Notes: generated by a model not told the origin, from the sequence alone. Counted from the stretch's first letter, positions 15,708 to 25,401 are shown. The stretch: DNA of 64,000 bases from Bog-756 sp963737625 (GCA_963737625.1 CAVTTK010000006.1:191141-255140), one strand, 5' to 3'. Made by a program: numbers and translations.

Positions 15708-16628
15708 TCAGCCGCCTGACAGGTAGGCCTCCAGGATGGCGGCCAGCTCCACCGGCTGGTCGCCCTGGATGCTGTGACCGGCCTCGCTGACGGTGATGAC
15801 GTCGTCAGCGGGCCGGCGCCGCCGGAACTCAGCTTCGTCGGCATCGTCCACCACCGGGGACAGGGCGCCCCTGACCAGCAGCACCGGGACCCCGATGGCC
15901 TCGAGCTCATCCCACAACGGGGCGAAGTCGACCGAGCCCACGTGCATGCCGCTGGAGCCGGCCGGCCGGCCCAGCTGATGACGCCAGGTCCAGGTCCCGT
16001 CGTCGCGCTGCACCGAATTGTGCAGCACCCCGCGGCGTAGCGACGACTCCGACCGGGTGGGATTGAACTGGATGGTGCGCTGGAGGATCTCGTCGAACGA
16101 GGCGAAGGACTCCGGGCCGGCCAGGAAGGCGGCGATGTCCGAGCTCTTGTCGCGGGTGACCCCCGGCGTGATGTCGATGAGCGCCAACTTGTGCACCAGT
16201 CCGGGGTGAGCACGGGCCAGGGCGATGGACGTGGCCCCACCGAGGGACATCCCGACCACCATCCGGGCTTCCGGGGCCAGTCGCTCGATGACCACGGCCA
16301 CATCCTCGGCCATGGCCCGGGGGTTGAGCACGGCAGCGTCGCCGGGCCAGTCGGAGTGGCCGTGTCCGGGGAGGTCGACGGCCACCAGGGGCCGCCCGAG
16401 AGCCAGGGCCACCGTGTCCCAGGTGTGGGCGTTCTGACCACCACCGTGGATGAAGACCACATCGGCCAGCTCGGTACCCCAGACCAGGGCGCTCGTCCGG
16501 CGACCCGGGGCCACCTCCACGAACTCGCGGCGCACCGTCGGTGGGCCCGTCCAGGGCAGGCCCACCTCGGAGGCGTTCTCCTCGAAGAGCGAGAACTCGT
16601 CGTAGTGGCCCGCTCCCTCGCCGCTCAC
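15708..16628 (-). CDS. Alpha/beta hydrolase
   Basis: 306 residues of the alpha/beta hydrolase fold: oxyanion segment VFIHGGGQNAHTWD, nucleophile elbow GMSLGGA (Ser), acid loop near DDADEAEF and catalytic His in SEAGHSIQGD. Substrate is not identifiable. The GTG at 16626-16628 overlaps the stop of the upstream gene by 4 bp (GTGA), so it is co-transcribed with the F420-type oxidoreductase. The frame stays open further upstream but that is the neighbour gene's region. Confidence 0.9.
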   Translation of the reverse strand: MSGEGAGHYDEFSLFEENASEVGLPWTGPPTVRREFVEVAPGRRTSALVWGTELADVVFIHGGGQNAHTWDTVALALGRPLVAVDLPGHGHSDWPGDAAVLNPRAMAEDVAVVIERLAPEARMVVGMSLGGATSIALARAHPGLVHKLALIDITPGVTRDKSSDIAAFLAGPESFASFDEILQRTIQFNPTRSESSLRRGVLHNSVQRDDGTWTWRHQLGRPAGSSGMHVGSVDFAPLWDELEAIGVPVLLVRGALSPVVDDADEAEFRRRRPADDVITVSEAGHSIQGDQPVELAAILEAYLSGG

Positions 16629-17653
16629 CGGTCCGCTCCCCCGGCGGCGTGGTGGCCCAAGGCATCGACCATCTGCCCCAGGGTCTCGTCGGCCATCAGG
16701 TAGGGGGTGTAGAACCCCACCCGGTCGACCTGGCCGGCGAAGCGGGCCACGATGTCGGCGGCCACCTCGGTCGGAGATCCCACCGCAGCCAGGGCCGAGA
16801 GCATGGTGTCGTCGATCAGGGCCGGCATCTCGTCCCACCGTCCCGACTTGGACAACAGGTTGAGCTCGGGTTGGAGGTCCTCCCACCCCTCGACCTCCAG
16901 GACCGGACGGTAGGCGGGGGTGGACGCATAGAAGGACAGTAGCCAGCGCCCGGCCGTGCGCGCCGCCGCCATCTCCTCCTCGGTGCGCCCGCAGCACACG
17001 ATGACCTCCCCGGTGACCGTGAGCTCGGAGCGTTTCCTCCCCGACCGGACCAGGCCCTCTTCGACGGCCGGCACCGTGCGCTCACGGAAGTGGTCGGCGG
17101 TGTTGAACGGCATGACCAGCAGCCCGTCGGCCACCTCGGCGGCCAGTCGCACCATCTGGGGGCCCAGACCGCCGATGGCCATGGGCGGCATGCCCCAGGT
17201 GAGGGGTCCGGGGTTGAACATGGGGGGCATCAGGGTGTGCGAGTAGAACTCACCCCGGAAGTCCAGCCGCTCCCCGGTCTCCCAGCTGGCGAAGATGGCC
17301 CGGAGGGCCCCGACCAGTTCCCGCATGCGGGCGATGGGGCGATCGAAGGCGGCACCGTAGCGCTTCTCCACCTGGGCCCGGATCTGTGACCCGAGGCCCA
17401 GGGTGAACCGCCCGCGGCTCAGCAGCTGGAGGTCGTAGGCCTGGTGGGCCAGCTGGACGGGGTTGCGGGGGAAGGCGATGGCCACGTTGGTGGCCAGGTC
17501 CAGGCGGGTGGTGGCTCCGGCAGCCAACACCAACGGGGTGAACACGTCATGGGGACCCTCGAAGGTGAAGGCCCCGTCCACCCCCAACGCCTCCAGCCGG
17601 CGGGCATGGTCGGGGGCGTCCTCGAGGCCCGATAGGAGCGTGTCGATTCTCAC
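16625..17653 (-). CDS. LLM class F420-dependent oxidoreductase (TIGR03617-like)
   Basis: 342 residues of the luciferase-like monooxygenase fold, coenzyme F420-type: starts at a GTG (17651-17653), with RLDLATNVAIAFPRNPVQLAHQAYDLQLLSRGR in the early barrel strands, then GLGSQIRAQVEKRYG and PPMAIGGLGPQMVRLAAEVADGLLVMPFN. It resembles the TIGR03617 subgroup known from actinobacteria. The hydride chemistry would use F420H2 as donor; the substrate is unknown. It leads a two-gene unit with the alpha/beta hydrolase and diverges from the CoA-transferase gene across a 118-bp gap. Confidence 0.87.
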   Translation of the reverse strand: MRIDTLLSGLEDAPDHARRLEALGVDGAFTFEGPHDVFTPLVLAAGATTRLDLATNVAIAFPRNPVQLAHQAYDLQLLSRGRFTLGLGSQIRAQVEKRYGAAFDRPIARMRELVGALRAIFASWETGERLDFRGEFYSHTLMPPMFNPGPLTWGMPPMAIGGLGPQMVRLAAEVADGLLVMPFNTADHFRERTVPAVEEGLVRSGRKRSELTVTGEVIVCCGRTEEEMAAARTAGRWLLSFYASTPAYRPVLEVEGWEDLQPELNLLSKSGRWDEMPALIDDTMLSALAAVGSPTEVAADIVARFAGQVDRVGFYTPYLMADETLGQMVDALGHHAAGGADR

Positions 17654-17771
17654 GGGTCCATGTTCGCATCACCGGCCGGCGCCCGCCCATCCCCCGCCCT
17701 CGGACCGGGACGGGCGCCGGGTCCGACCTCGGGTGGGCGGAACCCGGGCCTGGCGGTGACACACTGGGCGC

Positions 17772-19076
17772 ATGGCACCGATCCGCTGCACGCCGGACGA
17801 AGCCGCCGCCCTGATCCGGACCCGGGACACCATCGGATTCGGCCTGGGACCGGCCAATCCCGACGCCTTCTTCACGGCGCTCGGCCGCCGTGATGACTGG
17901 GAGGACCTCACCTTCGGAGGGGCCCTCCTGCTCGGCTACTACACGGTGCTCCTCCAGGCCGGCGTGTCCTACCGCAGCGGCTTCTTCGGGCCGGCCGAGC
18001 GGATGATGCTGGCCCAGGGGGCCAATGTCGAACTGGTGCCGGGTGGATTCCGGCAGTTCGCTCCCATCCTCCGGCGCTTCGCCCCGAGGGTGATGACGGC
18101 CCAGGCGACGCCACCGGGGCCGGACGGGACGGTCAACCTCTCGCTGCACCTGGGAGCCACCCTGGAGGAGCTGCAGATGGCCGGGAACGATCCCGACCGC
18201 CTCCTGGTGGTGGAGGTCAATCCCAACCTGCCCCGGACGTGCTCCCTCGGTCCGGAGTTCACCAATACCTTGGACCTCGACCTCATCGACGTCCTCGTCG
18301 AGGCGGACGGCACGCCCTTCGCCCTCCCGGCCACGCCGCCCGACGACATCGACCACGCCATCGCCGAGCAGGCCCGAACCTACGTCGGGGACGGGGCCAC
18401 CCTGCAGATCGGCATCGGCGCCGTCCCCAATATGGTGGCCTCCCTTCTGGCCCAGGGTCCCGGCGGCGGGTACGGGATCCACAGCGAGATGTTCACCGAC
18501 GGACTGATGACGCTGCATCAGGCGGGCAAGGTGACCAACGACGCCAAGAGCGTGTTCAACGGCGTGTCCATCACCACCTTCGCCCTCGGGTCGTCGGAGC
18601 TCTACGCCTGGTTGGACGGCAATGAGGCTGTGGCCTTCGTGCCCGTTCAGGTGGTCAACGACCCCACGGTCATCGCCCGCAACCACTCCTTCGTCTCCAT
18701 CAACGGGGCCCTCAGCGTCGACCTCTACGGCCAGGTCGTGGCCGACCACATCGACGGGCGGCAGATCTCGGGGGTGGGTGGCCACGAGGACTTCGTGGCC
18801 GGGGCCGAGATGCGGCTCGACGACCACTCACTCATCTGCCTCCGCTCCACCGCCGTGGCCAACGGCGTCACCCGCTCGCGGATCGTCCCGGTGCTTCCGG
18901 CCGGGTCGGTGGTCTCGACCCCGCGCCACCACACCGGCGTGGTGGTCACCGAGCACGGCCGGGCCGACCTGTCCGGCCTCACCGTGGGCGAGCGGGCCTC
19001 GGCGCTGGCCGAGATCGCCCACCCCGACTTCCGCGACGAACTCCGTCAGGCGGCGTCCACCCTCGGGCGACGCTGA
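17772..19076 (+). CDS. Acetyl-CoA hydrolase/transferase family (4-hydroxybutyrate CoA-transferase-like)
   Basis: 434 residues. Family features: VNPNLPRTCS, LQIGIGAVPNMVASLL, the catalytic Glu in GIHSEMFTDGLM, and GVGGHEDFVAGA/VRST-type C-terminal loops (LICLRSTA). These enzymes move CoA between acyl groups through a Glu-CoA thioester. The acyl specificity cannot be read. ATG at 17772; the start is divergent from the LLM gene. The next three genes follow within about 100 bp on the same strand and may be one transcript, together suggesting organic acid or lactone breakdown (inference only). Confidence 0.9.
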   Translation: MAPIRCTPDEAAALIRTRDTIGFGLGPANPDAFFTALGRRDDWEDLTFGGALLLGYYTVLLQAGVSYRSGFFGPAERMMLAQGANVELVPGGFRQFAPILRRFAPRVMTAQATPPGPDGTVNLSLHLGATLEELQMAGNDPDRLLVVEVNPNLPRTCSLGPEFTNTLDLDLIDVLVEADGTPFALPATPPDDIDHAIAEQARTYVGDGATLQIGIGAVPNMVASLLAQGPGGGYGIHSEMFTDGLMTLHQAGKVTNDAKSVFNGVSITTFALGSSELYAWLDGNEAVAFVPVQVVNDPTVIARNHSFVSINGALSVDLYGQVVADHIDGRQISGVGGHEDFVAGAEMRLDDHSLICLRSTAVANGVTRSRIVPVLPAGSVVSTPRHHTGVVVTEHGRADLSGLTVGERASALAEIAHPDFRDELRQAASTLGRR

Positions 19077-19079
19077 CCC

Positions 19080-19895
19080 GTGGCCGCAGATCGCCAGCCG
19101 GCGTCGGTCACGCTGGCCACGTTCAACATCCACATGGGCGTCGACGGGTGGGGCCGGCCCCACGACATCGCCGGCCGGTGCCGGATCCTCGACGCCGACG
19201 TCTACGTCCTGCAGGAGAACTGGGCTCCCGACGACGGGAGCCCGAGCAACGCCGCCCACGTCGCCGAGGAGCTGGGCCTCCAGGTGGTGGCCGAGGTGGC
19301 CCTGTCCCACGGCCAGCTCCACTCCCCCCACCCGGCGGCCGACCACCGCTGGGGTCCGCCCCTCGTCCTCGCCCCCAAGACCCTCCGTCTCGACGGTGAG
19401 CGCTGGAACTCCTCCCGGCACCGCGCCGATCGCACCGTCGCCCGTGGCCAGTGGGGCATCGCCCTGCTGTCCCGGGTGCCGCTGCGGGACGTGGAGGTCA
19501 TCCCCCTCGGCCAACTGCGCCGCGACGCCGCCCGCCGGGCCGTCATCCGGGCCGTGGTCGACCTGGACGGGGGACCGCTCGTCATCCACGGGACCCACAT
19601 GTCCCACATCACCCACGGGTCGCACGCCCAGTACCGGCTGCTGGGCACCAAGCTGCCCGACCTCTCCACGGCGGCGGTGCTGGCCGGGGACATGAACCTG
19701 TGGGGTCCCCCGGTCAGCTCGTACGTGAAGGGCTGGCGCCGGGGCATCACCGGGCGCACCTGGCCGGCCCTTCGTCCCCACAGTCAGCTCGACCACATCA
19801 TGGTCACCCCACCGGTCACCGTCGCCGACGCCCGCATCGGCGAGTTCGCCGGCTCCGACCACCGACCCGTCGTGGCCACGCTGTCCGTGACCTGA
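19080..19895 (+). CDS. Endonuclease/exonuclease/phosphatase family protein
   Basis: 271 residues with the EEP fold: TLATFNIHMGVDGW (N-terminal Asn), Glu in VYVLQENW, catalytic His region THMSH, GDMNLWG (conserved Asp-Asn) and SDHRPVVATL (C-terminal Asp-His). Members cleave phosphodiesters or phosphomonoesters; lipid, nucleic acid or inositol phosphates are all possible substrates. GTG start (19080-19082) lies only three bases after the CoA-transferase stop. Confidence 0.85.
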   Translation: MAADRQPASVTLATFNIHMGVDGWGRPHDIAGRCRILDADVYVLQENWAPDDGSPSNAAHVAEELGLQVVAEVALSHGQLHSPHPAADHRWGPPLVLAPKTLRLDGERWNSSRHRADRTVARGQWGIALLSRVPLRDVEVIPLGQLRRDAARRAVIRAVVDLDGGPLVIHGTHMSHITHGSHAQYRLLGTKLPDLSTAAVLAGDMNLWGPPVSSYVKGWRRGITGRTWPALRPHSQLDHIMVTPPVTVADARIGEFAGSDHRPVVATLSVT

Positions 19896-19994
19896 CCAAC
19901 CGGGCCCGGGGGCCCGGTCCCGGGTCGATCGAACTCACCCGGAGGGCCCGCCGCGGGCCGGACAGAGCGGGTGGGTGGCCGGTAGCGTTCGGCC

Positions 19995-20783
19995 ATGAGC
20001 GATCCCCTGAGTGACTTCGACCGGTCCACCTTCTCCCACGCCGGCGAGACCAGGACCGTCTACCGGGCCGGAACGGGACCGGCCGTCGTCGTGATGAGCG
20101 AGATCCCCGGCATCACCCCCGACGTGGCCGGGTTCGCCGGCCGGATCGCCGCCGCCGGGCTCACCGCGGTGATGCCCCATCTCTTCGGGGAGGACGGCCG
20201 GGCCCCCTCACCCGGCTACATCGGCTCGTCGATCACCCGGGCTTGCCTCGCCAAGGAGTTCACCGTCCTGGCCCGGGGCCGGACCAGTCCGGTGATCGCC
20301 TGGCTGCGGGCGTTGGCCGCCGACGCCCACGGGGACTGTGGTGGACCGGGGGTGGGGGCGGTGGGGATGTGCTTCACCGGGGGCTTCGCCCTCGGGATGA
20401 TGGTCGACGACGTGGTGGTGGCCCCCGTGCTCAGCCAACCGTCGCTTCCCTTTCCGGTCAGCAGGGGCCACCGCTACGACCTCGGGCTGTCGCCGGGGGA
20501 CGTCCGTCGCGTGGAGGAGCGGGCCGCAGCCGGATGCCAGGTCCTCGGGCTCCGCTTCACCGGCGACAAGGCCAGCCCGCCCGAGCGGTTCGAGCATCTG
20601 CGTGAGCTCCTGGGGGATGCCTTCATCGGTGTGGAGCTCGACTCCTCACCGGGCAATCCCCACGGTCACAAGAGGGCGGCCCACTCGGTGCTCACCGGGG
20701 ACCTCGACGACCGCCCCGGCACGCCGACCCGCCACGCCCTGGACCAGGTCCTGGCCTTCTTCACCGAGCGCCTCCTGGCGTGA
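19995..20783 (+). CDS. Dienelactone hydrolase family protein
   Basis: 262 residues of the dienelactone hydrolase type: SEIPGITPDVAGFAGRIAAAG, GAVGMCFTGGFALG with Cys as nucleophile (family G-x-C-x-G), the Asp region TGDKASPPERF, and a terminal His region (NPHGHKRAAH). The known family hydrolyses dienelactones and related esters in aromatic degradation; a role here is inferred. The last bases overlap the next gene's GTG by 4 bp. Confidence 0.88.
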   Translation: MSDPLSDFDRSTFSHAGETRTVYRAGTGPAVVVMSEIPGITPDVAGFAGRIAAAGLTAVMPHLFGEDGRAPSPGYIGSSITRACLAKEFTVLARGRTSPVIAWLRALAADAHGDCGGPGVGAVGMCFTGGFALGMMVDDVVVAPVLSQPSLPFPVSRGHRYDLGLSPGDVRRVEERAAAGCQVLGLRFTGDKASPPERFEHLRELLGDAFIGVELDSSPGNPHGHKRAAHSVLTGDLDDRPGTPTRHALDQVLAFFTERLLA

Positions 20784-21679
20784 AGGGCGCGGGTCGGGCC
20801 TGGCAGGACCGCGGCGAGGTCCGGACCCTGTGCGGGTGGGACATCTTCACGGTGGACATTCCGGCCTCCGGGGCCGACACGCGGCCCCCGCTGCTGGTCC
20901 TCCACGGCTTCCCCACCTCCTCGTTCGACTTCCACCGGGTGGTCGACCGGTTGGCCGGGCACCGGCGGGTCCTGGCCTTCGACATGCTGGGCTACGGCCT
21001 CTCGGACAAGCCCGACCGGGAGTATCCCATGGGCGTCCAGGCCGATGTGGCCATGGCCTTCCTGGCCGCGCTGGGTGTCGACCGGCTCGGGCTTCTGACC
21101 CACGACGTGGGGGATACCGTCGGGGGCGAGCTGCTGGCCCGCAACCTCGACGGGGAGTGGGACGTCACCGTCACCGACCGGACCCTCACCAACGGGAGCA
21201 TCTACGTGGAGCTGGCGCAGCTCAGCGATGGTCAGCGCCTGCTCCTGGACCTCCCCGACCGGCGCCTGCCCGACGCCACCCCTCTCGACCGGGACTCGGT
21301 GATGGCCGGCGTGGCGGCCACGTTCAGCCCGGAGAGTGCCGTCGATGGCGACGAGTTGGACGCCCAGTGGTCCATGATCGCCCACCGGGACGGCCAGCAG
21401 CTCCTACCCCGGCTCATCCGCTACATCGAGGAGCGCCGCCGCCGCCAGTCCCGGTTCACCGGGGCCATCGAGCGGCATCCCACACCCATGACCGTGGTGT
21501 GGGGCCTCGACGACCCCATCGCCGTACCGGCCATGGTCGACCGGTTGGTCGGGGTCAGACCCGACTGCGTCGTCAGGCTGCTCGACGGGGTGGGGCACTA
21601 TCCGATGGTCGAAGCGCCCGACCGCTTCGTCGAGGCGCTGGAGGGCGGAGCGGGGCCCGGTGATGGCCCGGCCGCCTGA
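20780..21679 (+). CDS. Alpha/beta hydrolase with Asp nucleophile (haloalkane dehalogenase/epoxide hydrolase-like)
   Basis: 299 residues. LLVLHGFPTSSFDFHRVVDRL is the oxyanion strand; FDMLGYGLSDKP and THDVGDTVGGEL show Asp in the nucleophile position (HDxGD) rather than Ser, as in haloalkane dehalogenases and epoxide hydrolases. C-terminal DGVGHYPMVEAPDRF supplies the catalytic His. The substrate class cannot be decided from sequence. GTG at 20780 overlaps the dienelactone hydrolase stop (GTGA). A 23-bp gap separates it from the convergent methyltransferase gene. Confidence 0.87.
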   Translation: MKGAGRAWQDRGEVRTLCGWDIFTVDIPASGADTRPPLLVLHGFPTSSFDFHRVVDRLAGHRRVLAFDMLGYGLSDKPDREYPMGVQADVAMAFLAALGVDRLGLLTHDVGDTVGGELLARNLDGEWDVTVTDRTLTNGSIYVELAQLSDGQRLLLDLPDRRLPDATPLDRDSVMAGVAATFSPESAVDGDELDAQWSMIAHRDGQQLLPRLIRYIEERRRRQSRFTGAIERHPTPMTVVWGLDDPIAVPAMVDRLVGVRPDCVVRLLDGVGHYPMVEAPDRFVEALEGGAGPGDGPAA

Positions 21680-21702
21680 GGCGGGCTGGGGAATGGGGCC
21701 GG

Positions 21703-22506
21703 TCACGCCGTCGCCAGTACCTCCCCGTGGAGCGCCACGAACCAGCCGTCCGGCGAGTCGGCCCACCGCCGCCAGGCCGCGGCGAAGGACTCCAGGTCCC
21801 GGGGCGAAGCGATCCCGTGGTCCAGGAGCTGCTCGGCCATGTCCGACCGGGTGAAGCGCTCGGCCCACAGCCCGCCCCACCAGGACCGGTCCTCGGGCGT
21901 GGCGAAGCACCAGGTGGAGGCCGAGGGCACGATGGAGGTGAACCCGGCGGCACGGGCCCAGGCCAGCAGGCGGCGGCCGGCGTCCCAGTGGGCCCCGTTG
22001 CGCCGGGTCAGCTCGCCGTAGGCGGCGATGGCCCGGTCGAGATCGGGGTCGTCGGGGAAGTGGCGGAAGCCGGGGTAGTCACCGTCGCGTGCGGCCACGG
22101 TGCCGCCCGGACGGCAGACGCGGCGCATCTCGACCAGGGCGGCCACCGGGTCGCCGACGTGTTGGAGTACCTGGTGGGCGTGGACCACGTCGAAGGTGTC
22201 GGCGTCGAAACGGAGGTCGAAGACGCTGCCGACCTCGAAGGACAGGTTGGTCACCCCGGTCCCACGGGCAGCTGATCCCGCCTCGAGCAGCACGTCGCCG
22301 GACGCGTCGACCCCGATCACCGGCCCCGGCGCCACCCGGGCGGCCAGATCTGCCGTGATGGTCCCCGGGCCGCAGCCCACATCGAGCAGCGACAAGCCGG
22401 GCCGGAGGCGGTCCACCAGGTAGGCGGCGGAGTTCTCCGCTGTCCGCCACCGGTGGGAGCGGAGCACGCTGTCGTGATGGCCGTGGGTGTAGGGAACGTC
22501 GGTCAT
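21703..22506 (-). CDS. Class I SAM-dependent methyltransferase
   Basis: 267 residues. SLLDVGCGPGTITADLA is motif I (SAM binding), GVDASGDVLLEA motif II, and FDVVHAHQVLQHVGDPVAALVEMRRVCRPGGTVAARD the acidic motif IV region, all typical of class I methyltransferases. Substrate unknown. It is read away from a LysR gene; the 71-bp gap is the likely shared control region. Confidence 0.88.
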   Translation of the reverse strand: MTDVPYTHGHHDSVLRSHRWRTAENSAAYLVDRLRPGLSLLDVGCGPGTITADLAARVAPGPVIGVDASGDVLLEAGSAARGTGVTNLSFEVGSVFDLRFDADTFDVVHAHQVLQHVGDPVAALVEMRRVCRPGGTVAARDGDYPGFRHFPDDPDLDRAIAAYGELTRRNGAHWDAGRRLLAWARAAGFTSIVPSASTWCFATPEDRSWWGGLWAERFTRSDMAEQLLDHGIASPRDLESFAAAWRRWADSPDGWFVALHGEVLATA

Positions 22507-22577
22507 GCCTCCAGCATGCGCCGCCTTCCAGACATTGGCAAAGCATCATTCCTTACTCCTGGCTATAAGCTATCCGA

Positions 22578-23471
22578 ATGGCATCATCGGAATGGCTCCG
22601 CACCTTCATGGCCATCTACCGGTCCGGATCGGTGAGCGCCGGGGCCGAGCGCCGCAGCCTCTCCCAGCCGGCGGCCAGCCAGCAACTGGCCGCCCTCGAG
22701 CGCCAGGTCGGACTGCCCCTGTTCACCCGGACGCCCCGCGGCGTGGAACCGACCAGGCGGGGCCGTGAGCTGCACGCCCAGGTGGCCGGCCCCCTCGATG
22801 AGCTCGAGCCGGTGCTGGTGGGTCTGGACGGCGGGCCGATGGCACCCGAGCACCTCGTCCTCCGGCTGGGTTCGTCGGCCGAGTTCTTCTCGGCCAGCGT
22901 GGTGCCGCGGCTCGACCCCGACGGCCCCGCCGTGGTGGCCCGGTTCGGGTCGGACGACGAGAACCTGGCCCTCTTGGAGCACGGGGAGCTGGACCTGGCC
23001 GTGACCAGTACCTCCCCGGGCCGGCGGTGGCTGTCGACCGAGCCCATCGGCATGAAGCACTTCGTGCTGGTGGGAGGGCCCGGGTCGGCACCGTCGACGC
23101 CGCTGGACTCCCTGGAGGCGCTGGGCACATGGCTGACGGGGAGACCGTGGGTGGCCTACAGCGCCGAACTGCCCATGACCCGGCGGTTCTGGCTCACCGC
23201 ACTCGGGCGGCCGTTCGCCGGCGATCTGCGCCTGGTGGCCCCCGACCTTCGGGCGGTGGCGGCCGCCGTCGAGCGGGGCCTGGGCTGCAGCCTGCTCCCC
23301 GACTTCGCCTGTGCCGAGGGCCTGGGGCGGGGCACCATGGTCGAGCTCCACCCGGTGGCGGCCGTGGCCTCCTCGGAGCCCTGGTTCGCCTGCATCCGCA
23401 GCGCCGACCTGGGCCGGATACCCCTCCGCCGGTTCGTCACCGGCCTGGCCGGGTCGGGCCTCAAGGGGTGA
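22578..23471 (+). CDS. LysR-family transcriptional regulator
   Basis: 297 residues: N-terminal winged helix (about 1-60, SQPAASQQLAALERQVGLPLFTRTPRG) and a periplasmic-binding-protein-like effector domain (about 85-290). The divergent methyltransferase gene is the obvious candidate target, as in many LysR systems. The short intergenic region holds GCTAT repeated 7 bp apart (GGCTATAAGCTATCC), but no clear inverted T-N11-A operator. Its last 11 bases overlap the convergent NUDIX gene. Confidence 0.88.
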   Translation: MASSEWLRTFMAIYRSGSVSAGAERRSLSQPAASQQLAALERQVGLPLFTRTPRGVEPTRRGRELHAQVAGPLDELEPVLVGLDGGPMAPEHLVLRLGSSAEFFSASVVPRLDPDGPAVVARFGSDDENLALLEHGELDLAVTSTSPGRRWLSTEPIGMKHFVLVGGPGSAPSTPLDSLEALGTWLTGRPWVAYSAELPMTRRFWLTALGRPFAGDLRLVAPDLRAVAAAVERGLGCSLLPDFACAEGLGRGTMVELHPVAAVASSEPWFACIRSADLGRIPLRRFVTGLAGSGLKG

Positions 23472-23982
23472 CAGCCTCCAGCGGCCGTCCGTCCTCGAGA
23501 TAGACGGTGGCCCCCGGGTGGCCCAGGGCCTGGCCCACCCGGCGACCGACCGGGCCGCTCAGCAGGTGCGCCGCCTCGTCGGGCGTGACCCACCGGCACT
23601 CGCTGATCTCCTCGACCTGCAACACGATCCCGCTCTCGCCGTCGGGGCCGATCGAGCCACAGTCGAACAGGAAGCGGAGGCCTCCGGGCCGGCGGGGGCG
23701 CGGGCGGAGGAAGTCCACACAGGCCAGGCGGCCGGTGTCGACCACGAGGCCGGTCTCCTCCAGCACCTCACGGCGACAGCCCTCCCACGGAGTCTCGCCG
23801 TCCTCTTCGAGTTGGCCTCCGGGGATGGTCCAGCCCGACTTGTAGGTCGGCTTGAGGATCAGCAGGGCCCCGGCGCCGTTGCGGATCAGGGCCCCGGCTG
23901 ATGCCGGAATGCGGGGGAGCACGAAGTCGGACACCGGTACATCATCACCGAAAACCGCCCGTTCCGGACCCTCCCGCTTCAC
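23461..23982 (-). CDS. NUDIX hydrolase
   Basis: 173 residues. The Nudix box is complete: GG(x5)E(x7)REVLEETGL, reading GGQLEEDGETPWEGCRREV then LEETGL, which binds the metal for hydrolysis of a nucleoside-diphosphate-linked substrate. Which nucleotide is unknown. The GTG at 23980-23982 may be replaced by a later GTG (before PVSDF). It ends across the last codons of the convergent LysR gene and lies upstream of dnaB on the same strand. Confidence 0.85.
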   Translation of the reverse strand: MKREGPERAVFGDDVPVSDFVLPRIPASAGALIRNGAGALLILKPTYKSGWTIPGGQLEEDGETPWEGCRREVLEETGLVVDTGRLACVDFLRPRPRRPGGLRFLFDCGSIGPDGESGIVLQVEEISECRWVTPDEAAHLLSGPVGRRVGQALGHPGATVYLEDGRPLEAVTP

Positions 23983-24021
23983 CGTCGGGTGCAGCGGACA
24001 GCGGGGCCGGGCACTCCGTGA

Positions 24022-25401
24022 CTACGGCCGGGCCATGTTGTCGAAGCGGGTGTGATGGCCGATGAAGGCCAGGCGCTCCACACCGGTCGGGCCGTTGCGG
24101 TGCTTGGCCACATGGATCTCCGCCACGCCCTGGCTCTCCACGGCCTCGGGGTTGTAGATCTCGTCCCGGTAGATGAACATCACCACGTCGGCGTCCTGCT
24201 CGATGGAGCCCGACTCGCGCAGGTCGGCCAGCATGGGCCGCTTGTCCTGGCGTTGCTCGAGTCCGCGTGACAGCTGGGAGAGGGCCACCACCGGCACTTC
24301 GAGCTCCCGGGCCAGGATCTTCAGTCCCCGGCTGATCTCGGACACCTCCACCTGCCGGTTCTCCGCCCCGTGGCGTCCGGTCATCAACTGCAGGTAGTCC
24401 ACCACCACCAGGCCGAGACCCTCCCGGCTCTTGAGCCGCCGGGCCCGGGCCCGGATGTCCATCACCGTCAGGTTGGGGTTGTCGTCGATGAAGATGGGGG
24501 CCTCGCTCATCCGGCTGATGGCGTTGCCCACCTTGGACCAGTCGCCCTCCCGCAGCTTCCCCGTGCGCATGCGGTTGGCATCGACCCGGGCCTCGGAGCC
24601 CAACAGGCGCTGGGTCAACTCCATGTGGCTCATCTCCAGGGAGAAGAGCAGGGTCGGCACATTGAGCTTGATGCCGGCGTGGGCCACCATCCCGAGGGCG
24701 AAGGCGGTCTTCCCCATGGAGGGACGGGCCCCGACCACGACGAGGTTGGACGGCTGGAGCCCGGCCAGGAGCTGGTCGAGATCGGAGTACCCGGTGGCCA
24801 GACCGGTGATGGCATCGCCCTGGTCGTAGAGGCGCTGAAGATGGTCGAGGCCGTCACCGAGCAGATCGCGCAGCGGGGTCATGGAGTCGACCACCCGGCG
24901 CTGGGCCACGTCGAAGACCAGGCTCTCCGCCCGGTCGAGCACGTCCGAGACGTCCTCGGGCACGCTGTAGCCGAGCTCGGTGATCTCGCCCGCCACCCCC
25001 ACCAGGCGCCGCAGCAGCGCGTGCTCCTCGATGATCCGGGCGTAGTAGTCGGCATTGCCGATGGAGGGAGTGTTGGCCTGCAGGGAGACGAACACCGAGG
25101 GGTCGCCGATGGTCTCGAGGAGGCCGCGGCGGCGGAGCTCCTCGGTGACGGTCACCCAGTCGGCCGGCTCGCCCTGACTGAACAGCGAGGTGATGGCCAG
25201 AAAGATGTGTCCGTGGGACGACTTGTAGAAGTCGTCCGGCTTGCAGATCTCCATGGCCGAGGCGATGGCGTCCCGGGACAGGAGCATGGCTCCGAGCAGT
25301 GACTCCTCGGCCTCGAGGTTGTGGGGCGGGATCCGGCCGGCCGGCATGCCGGCGGAGGACGGAAGCCGTCGGGGTCGCGTGTCGTCAAAGGCTTGAACCA
25401 T
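24022..25401 (-). CDS. dnaB: Replicative DNA helicase DnaB
   Basis: 459 residues: N-terminal helical domain (about 20-125, PHNLEAEESLLGAML) that binds DnaG, linker, and RecA-like ATPase (about 175-455) with Walker A ARPSMGKTA, Walker B LVVVDYLQLM, and the sensor region SQLSRGLEQRQDKRPMLADLRESGSIEQDADVV. It unwinds DNA at the replication fork as a hexamer. No intein interrupts it, unlike the M. tuberculosis dnaB. The ATG at 25399-25401 has GAGGAA five bases upstream. The gene follows the rpsF-ssb-rpsR-rplI operon with a 247-bp gap. Confidence 0.97.
   Translation of the reverse strand: MVQAFDDTRPRRLPSSAGMPAGRIPPHNLEAEESLLGAMLLSRDAIASAMEICKPDDFYKSSHGHIFLAITSLFSQGEPADWVTVTEELRRRGLLETIGDPSVFVSLQANTPSIGNADYYARIIEEHALLRRLVGVAGEITELGYSVPEDVSDVLDRAESLVFDVAQRRVVDSMTPLRDLLGDGLDHLQRLYDQGDAITGLATGYSDLDQLLAGLQPSNLVVVGARPSMGKTAFALGMVAHAGIKLNVPTLLFSLEMSHMELTQRLLGSEARVDANRMRTGKLREGDWSKVGNAISRMSEAPIFIDDNPNLTVMDIRARARRLKSREGLGLVVVDYLQLMTGRHGAENRQVEVSEISRGLKILARELEVPVVALSQLSRGLEQRQDKRPMLADLRESGSIEQDADVVMFIYRDEIYNPEAVESQGVAEIHVAKHRNGPTGVERLAFIGHHTRFDNMARP

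Noticed and set aside
24370..25302. 310-codon plus-strand frame opposite dnaB
   Set aside because: Antisense to an intact dnaB; no recognisable domain.
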